NCBI GenBank assembly: GCA_903834145.1
Contig: CAILHY010000020.1
Location: 1-64,000, forward strand
Origin: an uncultured Actinomycetes bacterium
Lineage (GTDB): Bacteria > Actinomycetota > Actinomycetes > Nanopelagicales > Nanopelagicaceae
Direction: 5' to 3'
Length of the DNA stretch: 64,000 nt
Both the position numbers and the translations under genes were made by a program. How positions within the stretch are numbered: position 1 is the stretch's first letter; every line of letters starts with the position of its first letter. The notes below the pieces were generated by a model. It made no database searches and was not told where the DNA came from. It saw only the letters and a program-made list of their open reading frames with translations. This document shows, piece after piece, positions 37,982 through 49,691 of this stretch.

Positions 37982-37989
<8 letters not shown>
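36433..37989 (-). CDS. guaA: GMP synthase (glutamine-hydrolysing)
   Basis: A 518-residue two-domain enzyme making GMP from XMP. The class I glutaminase domain has VFGICYGFQ with the nucleophilic cysteine and GVQFHPEV; the ATP-pyrophosphatase domain has the P-loop [14 protein letters not shown]; and [13 protein letters not shown] and GTIEWE end the dimerisation domain. GTG at 37989 is preferred: it overlaps the guaB3 stop by 8 bases and gives standard length, while a start at 38028 would extend 47 bases into guaB3. Confidence 0.95.
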
Positions 37990-40224
<2,235 letters not shown>

Positions 40225-40233
40225 TCGGTGTGG

Positions 40234-41148
40234 CTAGAGTCCAACCGCCCGCGAAATCTCCTCGCACGTTGAGGCAAGGTCATCGACAAAGTGGGCATCA
40301 GGACACGCTTCACGATCCCAGCCTGGACCACCTAAAAGAATCCGCGGAGCGGGGCGAACCTTAGGCAAATTCCGGAAAAATTGCGGGTCGGCATTCTCGC
40401 TCATGATTGCCCAGAGAAATATCGCTGGCGGGGCAACGCGTGAAACCATCGCTATAACCGCTTCGTTCGGGGTGCGCGCGCCTAGGTAATATGAGGCAAT
40501 ATTTCTCTCGGCTAGCGCAGCCTTGACCGCTATCAGCGCAATATTGTGTTGCTCTTCCGAAACTGCCGCGAGCAACACCGGACGCGTGTTGCGCGCCTCG
40601 GTCAATTCCACCCGGTGAAGGCATCGCTTGACGATTTCAGAAACCAGATGTTCGACTTCTATGCCGGCATCAGTGCGCTGCCATTCTTGACCAATTTTTA
40701 CAAGCAACGGAACGATGATCTCTTGCCAAGTCTTGATAACGCCTTCATCGCAAATTGCCTTGTTGAGGCTAGCTTCCAGAAATCTTGCATCGAGTCCATA
40801 TGCTGCGCGAAAAAGTGAGGTGACAACGTCATCACGAATCAGCGCAGGTTCCATTTCAGGTATGTGCGTAACTGGGCCCGTGTACTGCTTGGCCAACTCT
40901 GCGGCCTGCGCTGGAAGAATCCCCGAAACGATCAGGCGACGCATGTGAAGAAGTTTTGCCAGATCCTCATGGGAGTAGCGGCGATGTTGGCCACTTTCAT
41001 GTTGGGAAGGCCCTAAACCATATCTGCGATCCCACGTACGCAAAGTTGCCGGCGCAATAGCCATGACGCGAGCCACGCCAGCAACGCTGAGGAACTCCTG
41101 GGTCTGGGTCACAGGGCTATTTTGCAGGGACTTTCCTGCCTGCACCAC
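40234..41148 (-). CDS. MerR-family regulator with CarH/LitR-type cobalamin-binding domain
   Basis: A 304-residue regulator. An N-terminal MerR helix-turn-helix (about 20-70) has APATLRTWDRRYG and HRRYSHEDLAKL. A four-helix cap contains W156 and E166-H167, an exact W-x9-EH, the motif that marks the AdoCbl light-sensing site of CarH. The Rossmann-like B12 domain follows: VSEEQHNIAL with H201 as candidate axial ligand, although the usual E-x-H-x-x-G ends in alanine. LLGGPGWD is near the end. By analogy it would repress DNA in the dark and release it in light. The start is uncertain (tandem GTGs at 41148 and 41145). It is divergent from whiB across a candidate operator. Confidence 0.85.
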   Translation of the reverse strand: MVQAGKSLQNSPVTQTQEFLSVAGVARVMAIAPATLRTWDRRYGLGPSQHESGQHRRYSHEDLAKLLHMRRLIVSGILPAQAAELAKQYTGPVTHIPEMEPALIRDDVVTSLFRAAYGLDARFLEASLNKAICDEGVIKTWQEIIVPLLVKIGQEWQRTDAGIEVEHLVSEIVKRCLHRVELTEARNTRPVLLAAVSEEQHNIALIAVKAALAERNIASYYLGARTPNEAVIAMVSRVAPPAIFLWAIMSENADPQFFRNLPKVRPAPRILLGGPGWDREACPDAHFVDDLASTCEEISRAVGL

Positions 41149-41149
41149 T

Positions 41150-41185
41150 CCAAATCACTTCCTGAGGGGGCAAGAGTGATTTTGG
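41150..41185. promoter_or_regulatory. Imperfect inverted repeat, candidate operator between the MerR gene and whiB
   Basis: CCAAATCACT (41150-41159) and AGTGATTTTGG (41175-41185) are inverted copies with one extra T and a 15-base spacer. They lie just upstream of the start of the CarH-like gene and end 4 bases before the whiB -35 box, a good place for the regulator to act on both genes. Binding is inferred from position and symmetry only. Confidence 0.45.
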
Positions 41186-41189
41186 CAAG

Positions 41190-41218
41190 TTGAACAATCT
41201 ATGCAACGGTTGTAGAGT
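41190..41218 (+). promoter_or_regulatory. Putative sigma70-type promoter of whiB
   Basis: TTGAAC (41190-41195), 17-base spacer, TAGAGT (41213-41218). The transcript would start near 41225, giving a short leader with AGGAG (41232-41236) five bases before the ATG at 41242. Confidence 0.6.
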
Positions 41219-41241
41219 TCCATCAAACGTTAGGAGTGGTC

Positions 41242-41541
41242 ATGGCTGAGATATCTCGTCTTCCCAAACCGATTGCTGATTTGTGGCAATGGCAATATTC
41301 CGGTGCTTGCCAAGACTTGCCCTCTGAAATCTTCTTCCACCCGGATGGGGAGCGCGGTCCTCGTAGACGAAATCGCGAAAACACGGCTAAAGCCATATGC
41401 GCGGCCTGCCCTGTGATTCAACAATGTCGCACTCATGCCTTGAGCGTTCAAGAACCTTACGGAATTTGGGGCGGCCTGAGTGAAGATGATCGCTTAGCGA
41501 TCCTGGGTAACAACGATGGGGATATTTCACACGCGTCTTAA
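41242..41541 (+). CDS. whiB: WhiB-family iron-sulfur transcriptional regulator
   Basis: A 99-residue Wbl protein. Four cysteines (C23, C53, C56, C62, giving C-x2-C-x5-C for the last three) can hold a [4Fe-4S] cluster; GIWGG (74-78) is the turn that contacts the sigma factor; a few charged residues follow. Upstream RRRNRENTAKAICAACP is typical. The ATG at 41242 has AGGAG at a 5-base spacing. Wbl proteins work with the primary sigma factor and respond to redox or nutrient state. The subclass (WhiB1/WblE-like or other) is not certain. It is divergent from the CarH-like regulator. Confidence 0.92.
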   Translation: MAEISRLPKPIADLWQWQYSGACQDLPSEIFFHPDGERGPRRRNRENTAKAICAACPVIQQCRTHALSVQEPYGIWGGLSEDDRLAILGNNDGDISHAS

Positions 41542-41560
41542 TTTCTCCAAACTGCGAGTA

Positions 41561-42547
41561 TTAAGAATGCGTCAGAAAAGCCCACAACGGTTTTTCAAGT
41601 GTTGCCGCAAAAGTAGCGGTGAGATGGCCGCCATCAACGTAGATTAAATAGTTCCCCATTAGTGGAGAACATGGATTCGTTGTACAAATCCATGGGGTGG
41701 GATTCACCCATGTCGCTCCCACGCTTTCGGCGACATGTTTCTCTTCGGCCAGCCAAGATTGCGAGACCGCTTTTGCAAACGGCGTACTACAAGCGGTGAT
41801 GCTGTTCTTATGGGCAGCTAGGCAGTCCGGCACAATAAAATCTGAAACAGGGGTATCGCCTAAATACACAACTTGCTTACTCGAGCTTTTGAGTGATTGC
41901 AAAGTTCGAGTCATACCCGCATCCCAGACACTTGTCCTGGCATCTGCTTTGATAACATTTCCTTGAGCATCAATTGTAGAAAATCCGCGAGTACCGGCGA
42001 CAAAAATCATATAGGGATGAATGCTCGTTATTTGTTTAAGAGTGTTCTTGCGCCAAATTGCACAATTCTTCATTAATATCTGAGTTGTCGAATTCCATGC
42101 GGGGATATCTGCCGGCCAACATGAAGACATGGTCAAAGAATAAAATCCCCAGTCTTTGGCTCTTGCTAGAACTTGAATTGCAGGAAACCACGACAACGCA
42201 TGACTGTCCCCAAAGAGCACAATTGCTTTGGAAGATTTTGAATCTCCGTAAAAACAGCTTACTTGGGAAGCAGTTAAATTCTGCTGGGTGTGACATCGAT
42301 CTTTGTACGGAGTCGGACGATCATTTTTTGCATTCGCTATCGATGGTTTCAAGGATGCGGGAACTGGTCGATCAACAAGAGGAGAAAGTGTTGGCATAGG
42401 AATAGGAGCGGGGGTTGTAGAAGTGATACTGACTGAAGCGGTTTGCGAATCCAAAGTGACTGGTGGAGGTGTTACATCAGCAAAGGCCGAGAAGCTGAAG
42501 GACATAAACAGCGCTGCCAATGCAATCCATAGCCCGTGCCGTTTCAT
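41561..42547 (-). CDS. Secreted SGNH-hydrolase-like protein
   Basis: A 328-residue protein with signal peptide (LWIALAALFMSFSFSAFA), a proline- and threonine-rich linker (about 27-65), then an SGNH domain of the kind fused to acyltransferase-3 proteins. Block I is VLFGDSHALSW (GDSH at 113-116) and the C-terminal catalytic pair is in YVDGGHLT. CYS residues in RCHTQQ, SCFYGD, SSCWP, PDC, ACST, ICTTNPCS may form disulfides. Likely an O-acyl esterase or transferase acting on envelope glycans (inference). It lies 12 bases downstream of the ROK kinase gene and convergent with whiB. Confidence 0.8.
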   Translation of the reverse strand: MKRHGLWIALAALFMSFSFSAFADVTPPPVTLDSQTASVSITSTTPAPIPMPTLSPLVDRPVPASLKPSIANAKNDRPTPYKDRCHTQQNLTASQVSCFYGDSKSSKAIVLFGDSHALSWFPAIQVLARAKDWGFYSLTMSSCWPADIPAWNSTTQILMKNCAIWRKNTLKQITSIHPYMIFVAGTRGFSTIDAQGNVIKADARTSVWDAGMTRTLQSLKSSSKQVVYLGDTPVSDFIVPDCLAAHKNSITACSTPFAKAVSQSWLAEEKHVAESVGATWVNPTPWICTTNPCSPLMGNYLIYVDGGHLTATFAATLEKPLWAFLTHS

Positions 42548-42559
42548 CGATCTATCTAA

Positions 42560-43321
42560 TCAGTCTTTGCTGGGAATCAAACTCCACGCGCGCACGCCAC
42601 CGATTATTCCCGCCTCATTAGGGACGATCACAACATCATTGCCGAGGCGATGAATAACGACATCTTTAATCCGGCGAGCGTTGCCCCCGCCGATATACAA
42701 ACGATCCCAGAGGAACACTGGGCGAAGCTCATCCACCATGGCTCTTACTCGCCTAGACCAAAAACTATCGCCCAACCGGCGGCGTTCGTTTTCGCCAATC
42801 CATGTGTCATAAGTGGTAAGTCGACGTACGGGTGCATGAGAGAACTCAATATGCGGGGCTAGTACTCCTCCATCAAATATGGCGCTACCAAGGCCCGTTC
42901 CCAATGTTAAAACAACTTCAAAACCTGAACCAGCAACTACTCCTGCTCCATGAACTTCAGCGTCATTGAGCACAAGGGTGTGCATCCCCAGTGCATCGGT
43001 GAGGGCTTGGCGCATATCAAAGCCATCCCACGCCTTTTTTAATTCGGGATCCATGCGAGTAAGCGGTCCAGCAACGTTGATGTAGTGAGGTGTAGCGACA
43101 ACGACGCCGTGACGAATCATTCCTGGAACACCTACCGTTGCCCGATCTGCTTTAGGCAAAGTTTTTGCCAAATCCGCAATCGTCTCAACTAGTCTTTGAG
43201 GAGAGAGCGGATAAGGAGTAGGAATGCGAACGGCTGGGATTCTCATTGTTCCGGCGCTATCGAGCACCGAAGCTTTGATTCCCAGGCCGCCGCAATCTAC
43301 TGAAAGGGTGAGCTGTTCCAC
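42560..43321 (-). CDS. ppgK: ROK-family kinase, polyphosphate glucokinase-like
   Basis: A 253-residue sugar kinase. VDCGGLGIKASVLD (about 8-21) is the phosphate-1 motif in the form seen in polyphosphate/ATP glucokinases, VLNDAEVHGAGVV holds the catalytic aspartate, and LGTGLGSAIFDGGVLAP is phosphate-2. The following EFSHAP corresponds to the ExGH of the family with E-F-S-H. Use of polyphosphate is inferred from resemblance. It starts 16 bases after groEL and is probably co-transcribed. Confidence 0.8.
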   Translation of the reverse strand: MEQLTLSVDCGGLGIKASVLDSAGTMRIPAVRIPTPYPLSPQRLVETIADLAKTLPKADRATVGVPGMIRHGVVVATPHYINVAGPLTRMDPELKKAWDGFDMRQALTDALGMHTLVLNDAEVHGAGVVAGSGFEVVLTLGTGLGSAIFDGGVLAPHIEFSHAPVRRLTTYDTWIGENERRRLGDSFWSRRVRAMVDELRPVFLWDRLYIGGGNARRIKDVVIHRLGNDVVIVPNEAGIIGGVRAWSLIPSKD

Positions 43322-43337
43322 GTAGGAAATTTACTCG

Positions 43338-44972
<1,635 letters not shown>

Positions 44973-45269
44973 TTACTTCTTCTCAATCACGGCAAGGATG
45001 TCACGAGCGGAAAGAACTAAGTACTCCTCGTTGTTGTACTTAACTTCAGTTCCGCCGTACTTGCTGTACAAGACAACATCCCCGACAGCGACATCCATAG
45101 GAACGCGAGCGCCGTCATCAAAGCGACCTGGGCCCACTGCAATAACAGTGCCTTCTTGTGGCTTCTCTTTGGCTGTGTCAGGGATAACGAGACCTGAGGC
45201 AGTTGTTGTCTCGGCCGCATTGGCCTTTACAACGATGCGATCTTCTAGTGGCTTAATGGCGACGGCCAT
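44973..45269 (-). CDS. groES: Co-chaperonin GroES
   Basis: A 98-residue lid subunit: [16 protein letters not shown] at the N-terminus, [14 protein letters not shown] around the mobile region, and [21 protein letters not shown]. An AGGAG Shine-Dalgarno precedes the ATG. It stops directly before groEL. Confidence 0.97.
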   Translation of the reverse strand: MAVAIKPLEDRIVVKANAAETTTASGLVIPDTAKEKPQEGTVIAVGPGRFDDGARVPMDVAVGDVVLYSKYGGTEVKYNNEEYLVLSARDILAVIEKK

Positions 45270-45348
45270 GTGGTGACTCCTTCATATGTTGTTGAATGTT
45301 GTTGATTGCGTTAGTACAGATCCATTTCAGGCTCCGAAATTTCGGCAA

Positions 45349-45375
45349 ATTAGCAGACTCGGGTCCTGAGTGCTA
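45349..45375 (-). promoter_or_regulatory. CIRCE element (HrcA operator) of groESL
   Basis: The 27-base site reads, on the minus strand, TTAGCACTC, 9 bases, then GTCTGCTAA: one arm matches the CIRCE consensus exactly (9 of 9) and the other in 7 of 9 positions, with the canonical 9-base spacer. It begins about 5-6 bases beyond the -10 box, overlapping the expected transcription start, so HrcA binding would block initiation. Confidence 0.88.
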
Positions 45376-45380
45376 ACGCC

Positions 45381-45409
45381 AAGCCTATGCGTGGGTATAG
45401 GCAACGGCA
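45381..45409 (-). promoter_or_regulatory. groESL promoter
   Basis: Minus strand: TTGCCG (45409-45404), exactly 17 bases, TAGGCT (45386-45381), followed immediately by CIRCE. This is the best-supported promoter in the window and shows TAGGCT acting as a -10 in this genome. A CCGAAATTTCGG palindrome (45333-45344) lies in the leader. Confidence 0.65.
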
Positions 45410-45423
45410 AATCCAAATGGTGG

Positions 45424-46458
45424 CTAAATAGAGACGGTGCTCACGCTCAGGCTGGAGGTCGCCTCAAGGTCAATAGAGCTGGCTGGACGTCCAGCCGAGA
45501 CCATGAGCGAGCCCAATGCGGCAACCATGGCACCGTTATCGGTACAGAGCCCCGGGGCTGGAATCCGAAGGCGAATCTTCGCCTCATGGCATCGATGCTT
45601 GGCAACCGCTCGTAACCGAGAATTGGCTGCAACTCCCCCGGCGATCACCAAAGAATCAATACCGGTCTTTTTGCATGCAGCTAGGGCTTTGAGGAGCAAC
45701 ACATCGACGATTGATTCTTGGAAGGAAGCAGCAACATCGGCTTTTGCGTAATCGGGAGTGCTCTCTAAATAACGAGCAACCGCCGTTTTCAATCCAGAGA
45801 AAGAAAAATCAAAAGGGCGAGTCGCCCAATCATTGGAATGCGTGAGTCCTCGTGGAAAATCAATTGCTTCCGGATTTCCCGCAATCGCTTCGCGATCAAT
45901 GGCAGGTCCGCCTGGAAAACCCAACCCCATGACGCGAGCAATCTTGTCGAATGCCTCCCCCGCTGCATCGTCCATACTTTCACCCAGTTTGATGACCGAT
46001 GATGTGATGTCATCGACTTGAAGCAGCGATGAATGTCCACCGCTCACAAGCAAAGCAATTGTTGGTTCTCGTGGTAAATCATGAGTAAGTAAATCAACAC
46101 AGACATGCGCTGCTAAATGGTTAACACCATACAAAGGTTTTCCAAGTCCAAGGGCTAAACCGCTTGCAGATGCAACGCCCACCAATAAGGCACCGATAAG
46201 TCCAGGACCAGCAGTGACAGCTACTGCGTCAATATCGCTCAAGGAAATCTTCGCATCAATGACTGCTTGTTGAAGACTCGGTAACATCGCCTCAAGATGC
46301 GCGCGGCTAGCGATTTCAGGAACAACGCCACCAAAACGTGCATGTTCTTCAACGCTTGAAGCAATCACATTTGCCAATAAGGTGCGCCCGCGCACGATTC
46401 CGATTGCAGTTTCGTCACAGGAAGTTTCAATGCCAAGGACTAAAGGCTCGTACATCAT
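45424..46458 (-). CDS. tsaD: tRNA N6-threonylcarbamoyladenosine synthase, TsaD
   Basis: A 344-residue ASKHA-fold protein that transfers threonylcarbamoyl to A37 of ANN-decoding tRNAs. [14 protein letters not shown] (8-21) is the family signature and GVNHLAAH gives the metal-binding histidines (H114, H118); [11 protein letters not shown] and [13 protein letters not shown] follow. The start overlaps rimI by 4 bases. Last gene of the tsaE-tsaB-rimI-tsaD group. Confidence 0.96.
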   Translation of the reverse strand: MMYEPLVLGIETSCDETAIGIVRGRTLLANVIASSVEEHARFGGVVPEIASRAHLEAMLPSLQQAVIDAKISLSDIDAVAVTAGPGLIGALLVGVASASGLALGLGKPLYGVNHLAAHVCVDLLTHDLPREPTIALLVSGGHSSLLQVDDITSSVIKLGESMDDAAGEAFDKIARVMGLGFPGGPAIDREAIAGNPEAIDFPRGLTHSNDWATRPFDFSFSGLKTAVARYLESTPDYAKADVAASFQESIVDVLLLKALAACKKTGIDSLVIAGGVAANSRLRAVAKHRCHEAKIRLRIPAPGLCTDNGAMVAALGSLMVSAGRPASSIDLEATSSLSVSTVSI

Positions 46459-46913
46459 GACAATTCCTTCTTCATCACAAGTGCATGCACACCCGTGCCG
46501 TAATAATCATTTCGGCGTGAAATCGGCGTGAAACCACTCGATAGGTAGAGCGGATTTGCCTCGGAGTTGTCCTCACGCATTTCAAGAAAAATAGCGGGAG
46601 ATTTTCGCTCTTTAGCCCAATCAATGAGCTGATTCAACATTGCCCGACCGATACCTTGGCGTCGGTATTTCGGATCTACCGTAAGCGTATGAATATCCGC
46701 ATCGATTTCGTAATCGGGTGCAAATACTCCGGCATATCCAACAATCTGATTTTCACTATTGAGAGCCACTATGAGATACCGATTCTTGGGAACCCCCGCT
46801 AACTCTTCTTTGAATTGAGTCACTGCCCACGCATCATGCGGATAGATCGCGCGTTCCATACTGGCAACCACGGGAATATCTAGCGCCATCATTGCGCGAT
46901 AAGAAATACTCAC
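46455..46913 (-). CDS. rimI: Ribosomal-protein-alanine N-acetyltransferase-like GNAT protein
   Basis: A 152-residue GNAT acetyltransferase. The acetyl-CoA loop is [10 protein letters not shown] (about residues 85-94), and [27 protein letters not shown] complete the fold. Position between tsaB and tsaD is the usual place of RimI; protein N-terminal acetylation is the likely activity, though the substrate is not visible in sequence. It overlaps both neighbours by 4 bases. Confidence 0.88.
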   Translation of the reverse strand: MSISYRAMMALDIPVVASMERAIYPHDAWAVTQFKEELAGVPKNRYLIVALNSENQIVGYAGVFAPDYEIDADIHTLTVDPKYRRQGIGRAMLNQLIDWAKERKSPAIFLEMREDNSEANPLYLSSGFTPISRRNDYYGTGVHALVMKKELS

Positions 46914-47512
46914 GGTGTGCGCTCGCTTGTTGGCACCGCATCAGGACGGCGCAAATAGATCGGTTGGTCCAGGTGAAGATCTTGATTCTTTGCAAGTTCA
47001 ACCAAGGCTGCAACATCAGGGAATTGAATTTCATCATCACCTGTTAAAAGGTACTTCACGGCGCCCTCTCCAAATATAGGAACTCCTTGTAGCGCCACAT
47101 CTGCTGGGAAATCAACGGCAGGTGCATCTACGCGATCGCCATTGAAATATCGTGCCCAGTAAATCTCTTTACGCCTTGCATCTGTTGCCACAATGAAATC
47201 GTCTTTCGTTCGCACTTGTGTTGCGATGGCATCGAGTGAACAAATCCCTACGAGTGGGATCTGCCTTGCCAAAGCAAAGGATCGAGCGAAAGAGATTCCC
47301 ACGCGAAGCCCCGTGTAGGGACCAGGACCCATTCCCACAACAACTTGGTCGATCTCGAATTGAACTTCAAGGGCTTGCGCAACCATTCCAGGCAGTGCAT
47401 GACCATGGGAAGTAGCACCATCACGAAATCCGTGCCACAAAAGCGCGCTTTCATCGATGATCGCGACGGACGTCCGAGATGTTGAGGTGTCAATCGAGAG
47501 AGAAATACTCAT
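46910..47512 (-). CDS. tsaB: t6A biosynthesis protein TsaB
   Basis: A 200-residue ASKHA-fold partner of TsaD. ISLSIDTSTSRTSVAI is the N-terminal phosphate-1-like motif and VVGMGPGPYTGLRVGISFA the central signature. ATG at 47512 overlaps the tsaE stop in ATGA and is preferred over a start at 47530 inside tsaE. Confidence 0.93.
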   Translation of the reverse strand: MSISLSIDTSTSRTSVAIIDESALLWHGFRDGATSHGHALPGMVAQALEVQFEIDQVVVGMGPGPYTGLRVGISFARSFALARQIPLVGICSLDAIATQVRTKDDFIVATDARRKEIYWARYFNGDRVDAPAVDFPADVALQGVPIFGEGAVKYLLTGDDEIQFPDVAALVELAKNQDLHLDQPIYLRRPDAVPTSERTP

Positions 47513-47949
47513 AGAGAAAAGCCACCCCAACGTGCGCCGTGAGTTGTGAAAGTAACTTTGCGCTCTTCCTGCGTTCGATCTATAAAGATCTCTAGTCGCT
47601 CATCCGATAATCGCGCACTCTCTGCCCCACCCCATTCAATAACAGTGACGGCCCCTTCGCGCTCTGAATCCAGATCAAGATCATCCAAGGATAAATTGGG
47701 GTTATCGGATTCTAATAATCGATAGGCATCGACATGAATAAGCGGAATCAGACCAGGATGAATACGAGAGATAACAAATGTCGGTGAAGTAACTCCTTCA
47801 ATGCCCAGTGACGAGGCAATCCCTTGAGTCAGCAAGGTCTTTCCTGCTCCCAATGAACCATTAAGCAAAATCAGATCCCCGGCCTTGAGTTGCGATCCAA
47901 GGCGTTGGCCCAATGCGAACATCTCATCAGCCCTCGATATAGAGATCAT
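47509..47949 (-). CDS. tsaE: t6A biosynthesis ATPase TsaE
   Basis: A 146-residue P-loop ATPase of the t6A complex. Walker A GSLGAGKT (31-38), then GIEGVTSPTFVI and VDAYRL with the Walker-B-like aspartate. First gene of the tsaE-tsaB-rimI-tsaD cluster and just downstream of the terminator that closes the hydrolase gene. Confidence 0.94.
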   Translation of the reverse strand: MISISRADEMFALGQRLGSQLKAGDLILLNGSLGAGKTLLTQGIASSLGIEGVTSPTFVISRIHPGLIPLIHVDAYRLLESDNPNLSLDDLDLDSEREGAVTVIEWGGAESARLSDERLEIFIDRTQEERKVTFTTHGARWGGFSL

Positions 47950-47983
47950 GTATTCAAGGTTAGTAGATGAGACTCATAAAGAC

Positions 47984-48020
47984 ATAAAAAATGCGGGGCT
48001 CCGATTTCTCGAAGCCCCGC
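47984..48020 (-). terminator. Intrinsic terminator after the secreted hydrolase gene
   Basis: GCGGGGCT (47993-48000) pairs with AGCCCCGC (48013-48020); on the minus strand the stem is followed, after an A, by a run of six T residues. It separates the transport cassette and hydrolase from tsaE. Confidence 0.9.
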
Positions 48021-48036
48021 ACCGGTTTCTTACTAT

Positions 48037-49677
48037 TTATTCATAGAACTTCAGCGCAGGAGCCCGGTACATTGGGTCAACACTGAGGTTTCCAGCTTTG
48101 CGAACCAACGTTGCAAGTGCTGAACCCGCTACGAATCCACCAGTTTTATCAACACTAACGAGTTCCTTCGCCACGACCATAAATTGCGCCGTCGTGAAGT
48201 TACAGTGATTAGTGCCTGGTGCAGCCGGTGTTGAAGTAATTGGCGCCGCTGTTGCATCGAATTTGGTGTACGAAGCTGGAGTCGTGCTCCAGATCGAGAC
48301 CAATTGCTTCTTAGGAGGTACATACGCACCTGTTGTCTTGTATGCCGACATCGCAGCAGCCTTTTCTGCTGCGAATTGTGCAGCGTACTTATCGGCTAAC
48401 CACTGTGAGGCACCTGCTGGAGTAATCGGATCAGCAACGCCCACCATAGTTACGGTAGGAATTGAAATCTTTCCAGTGTGTTGAATGAGTGCACGCATCT
48501 TGGCCATTGCTGCTGCATTTCCGGTAGCACGTGGTGCTCCTGGATTTGCAGTACTAAGAGCGCCAAGCATTCCTGCGATTGCTTCATCTCCACCTAGGGC
48601 GACGTTGAAAACAACACTGCCTGTAGCAACACGCGCTGCGTAGTCAGTTTTGGTGTTGTCAAATATCGCACCCCCGGATTGTCCCTCAACATCTTGAATT
48701 GCCAAGATTGCGAGAGCACCGGCATTCGCTCCATTTTCCAAGACAGCAAGTGCTGGGCTGACTGCCAATGGGAACGCTAACTTCAACGCGCCCGCTGGGC
48801 CAGAGATGGAATCGAAATGTGCACTCTGTGTGTTGATGCCTGACATTAAACCAATCAAGAGCAACGCACTACGGACTGGAATTCCAGCCTTTGCAAGTGC
48901 TTGACCCGTTGCACTGGAAGTATCTGGCCATGCACCTGAACTGATTCCGGCTTGAACTTTGCCAAGAACGGTAAAGAACTTAACGAGGTCGCCCATTGCT
49001 TGCGCATATCCGGCAGCACCTGCGGCGTAATTGCCACCTTGAATGGATGGATCAAATAGAGTTTTTACTCCCCATAAGAAATCTCCAGCCATTGTGAGTT
49101 CGTTCTCTACTGTTCCCGCTGCCATACACATAGGTGCAGCAGCTGTGAGCAAATCAGGATGAGTCTCTGCAAGTGCCTGAGTAATAAAGCCACCAAGAGA
49201 TTGTCCCCATGCCATAACCTTTTTAGTCGTTGGGAATTGCTTCTTCACGATGCCGATTAATTCGACGTCCGTTGCAACAGCAGAATCTGCGTTCCAACCT
49301 TGACGAGCAAATCCGGAACCAGTAAGCGCATATCCCTGACTTAATAGGTACTGAGAAATTGCCATGTTGCCACCAGATTGTCCTGGTGCAGTCTCAGCAG
49401 TATTCGTAACCTTGTATCCACCGTATCCAGGTATTCCTGCAGGAACTGGCACATTGGGACGATAGCCATGCGAGTAGAGAATGACTGTTCCATTGAAGTT
49501 TCCAGGAACTTGAATTGCATACGGCGCACCATCAGAGGTAACTCCACCGCATGAATTAAGAGTCAGTTTGCCATCGCAGGCAGGGTCTGCAGCATGGGCT
49601 GCAGTTGGAAGTGCGACAACCATCATTGATACCAATGCGGTCGCCGATAGCATTGAAAGTACACGTGCCTTCGTCAT
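48037..49677 (-). CDS. Secreted alpha/beta hydrolase
   Basis: A 546-residue exported hydrolase. The signal peptide (VLSMLSATALVSMMVVALPTAAHA) is followed by VPGNFNGTVILYSHGYRP, with the oxyanion-hole HG. The nucleophile elbow is WGQSLGG (Ser160). GVADPITPAGASQW is a candidate acid region, and TNHCNF near the C-terminus probably contains the catalytic histidine. ATG at 49677 is preferred (GAGG upstream) over one at 49692 that sits on the stop of the previous gene. It lies directly behind the solute-binding protein of the branched-chain type transporter, so it may release a transported product (inference). Substrate unknown. Confidence 0.8.
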   Translation of the reverse strand: MTKARVLSMLSATALVSMMVVALPTAAHAADPACDGKLTLNSCGGVTSDGAPYAIQVPGNFNGTVILYSHGYRPNVPVPAGIPGYGGYKVTNTAETAPGQSGGNMAISQYLLSQGYALTGSGFARQGWNADSAVATDVELIGIVKKQFPTTKKVMAWGQSLGGFITQALAETHPDLLTAAAPMCMAAGTVENELTMAGDFLWGVKTLFDPSIQGGNYAAGAAGYAQAMGDLVKFFTVLGKVQAGISSGAWPDTSSATGQALAKAGIPVRSALLLIGLMSGINTQSAHFDSISGPAGALKLAFPLAVSPALAVLENGANAGALAILAIQDVEGQSGGAIFDNTKTDYAARVATGSVVFNVALGGDEAIAGMLGALSTANPGAPRATGNAAAMAKMRALIQHTGKISIPTVTMVGVADPITPAGASQWLADKYAAQFAAEKAAAMSAYKTTGAYVPPKKQLVSIWSTTPASYTKFDATAAPITSTPAAPGTNHCNFTTAQFMVVAKELVSVDKTGGFVAGSALATLVRKAGNLSVDPMYRAPALKFYE

Positions 49678-49691
49678 AGTTAGTGTCCTCA

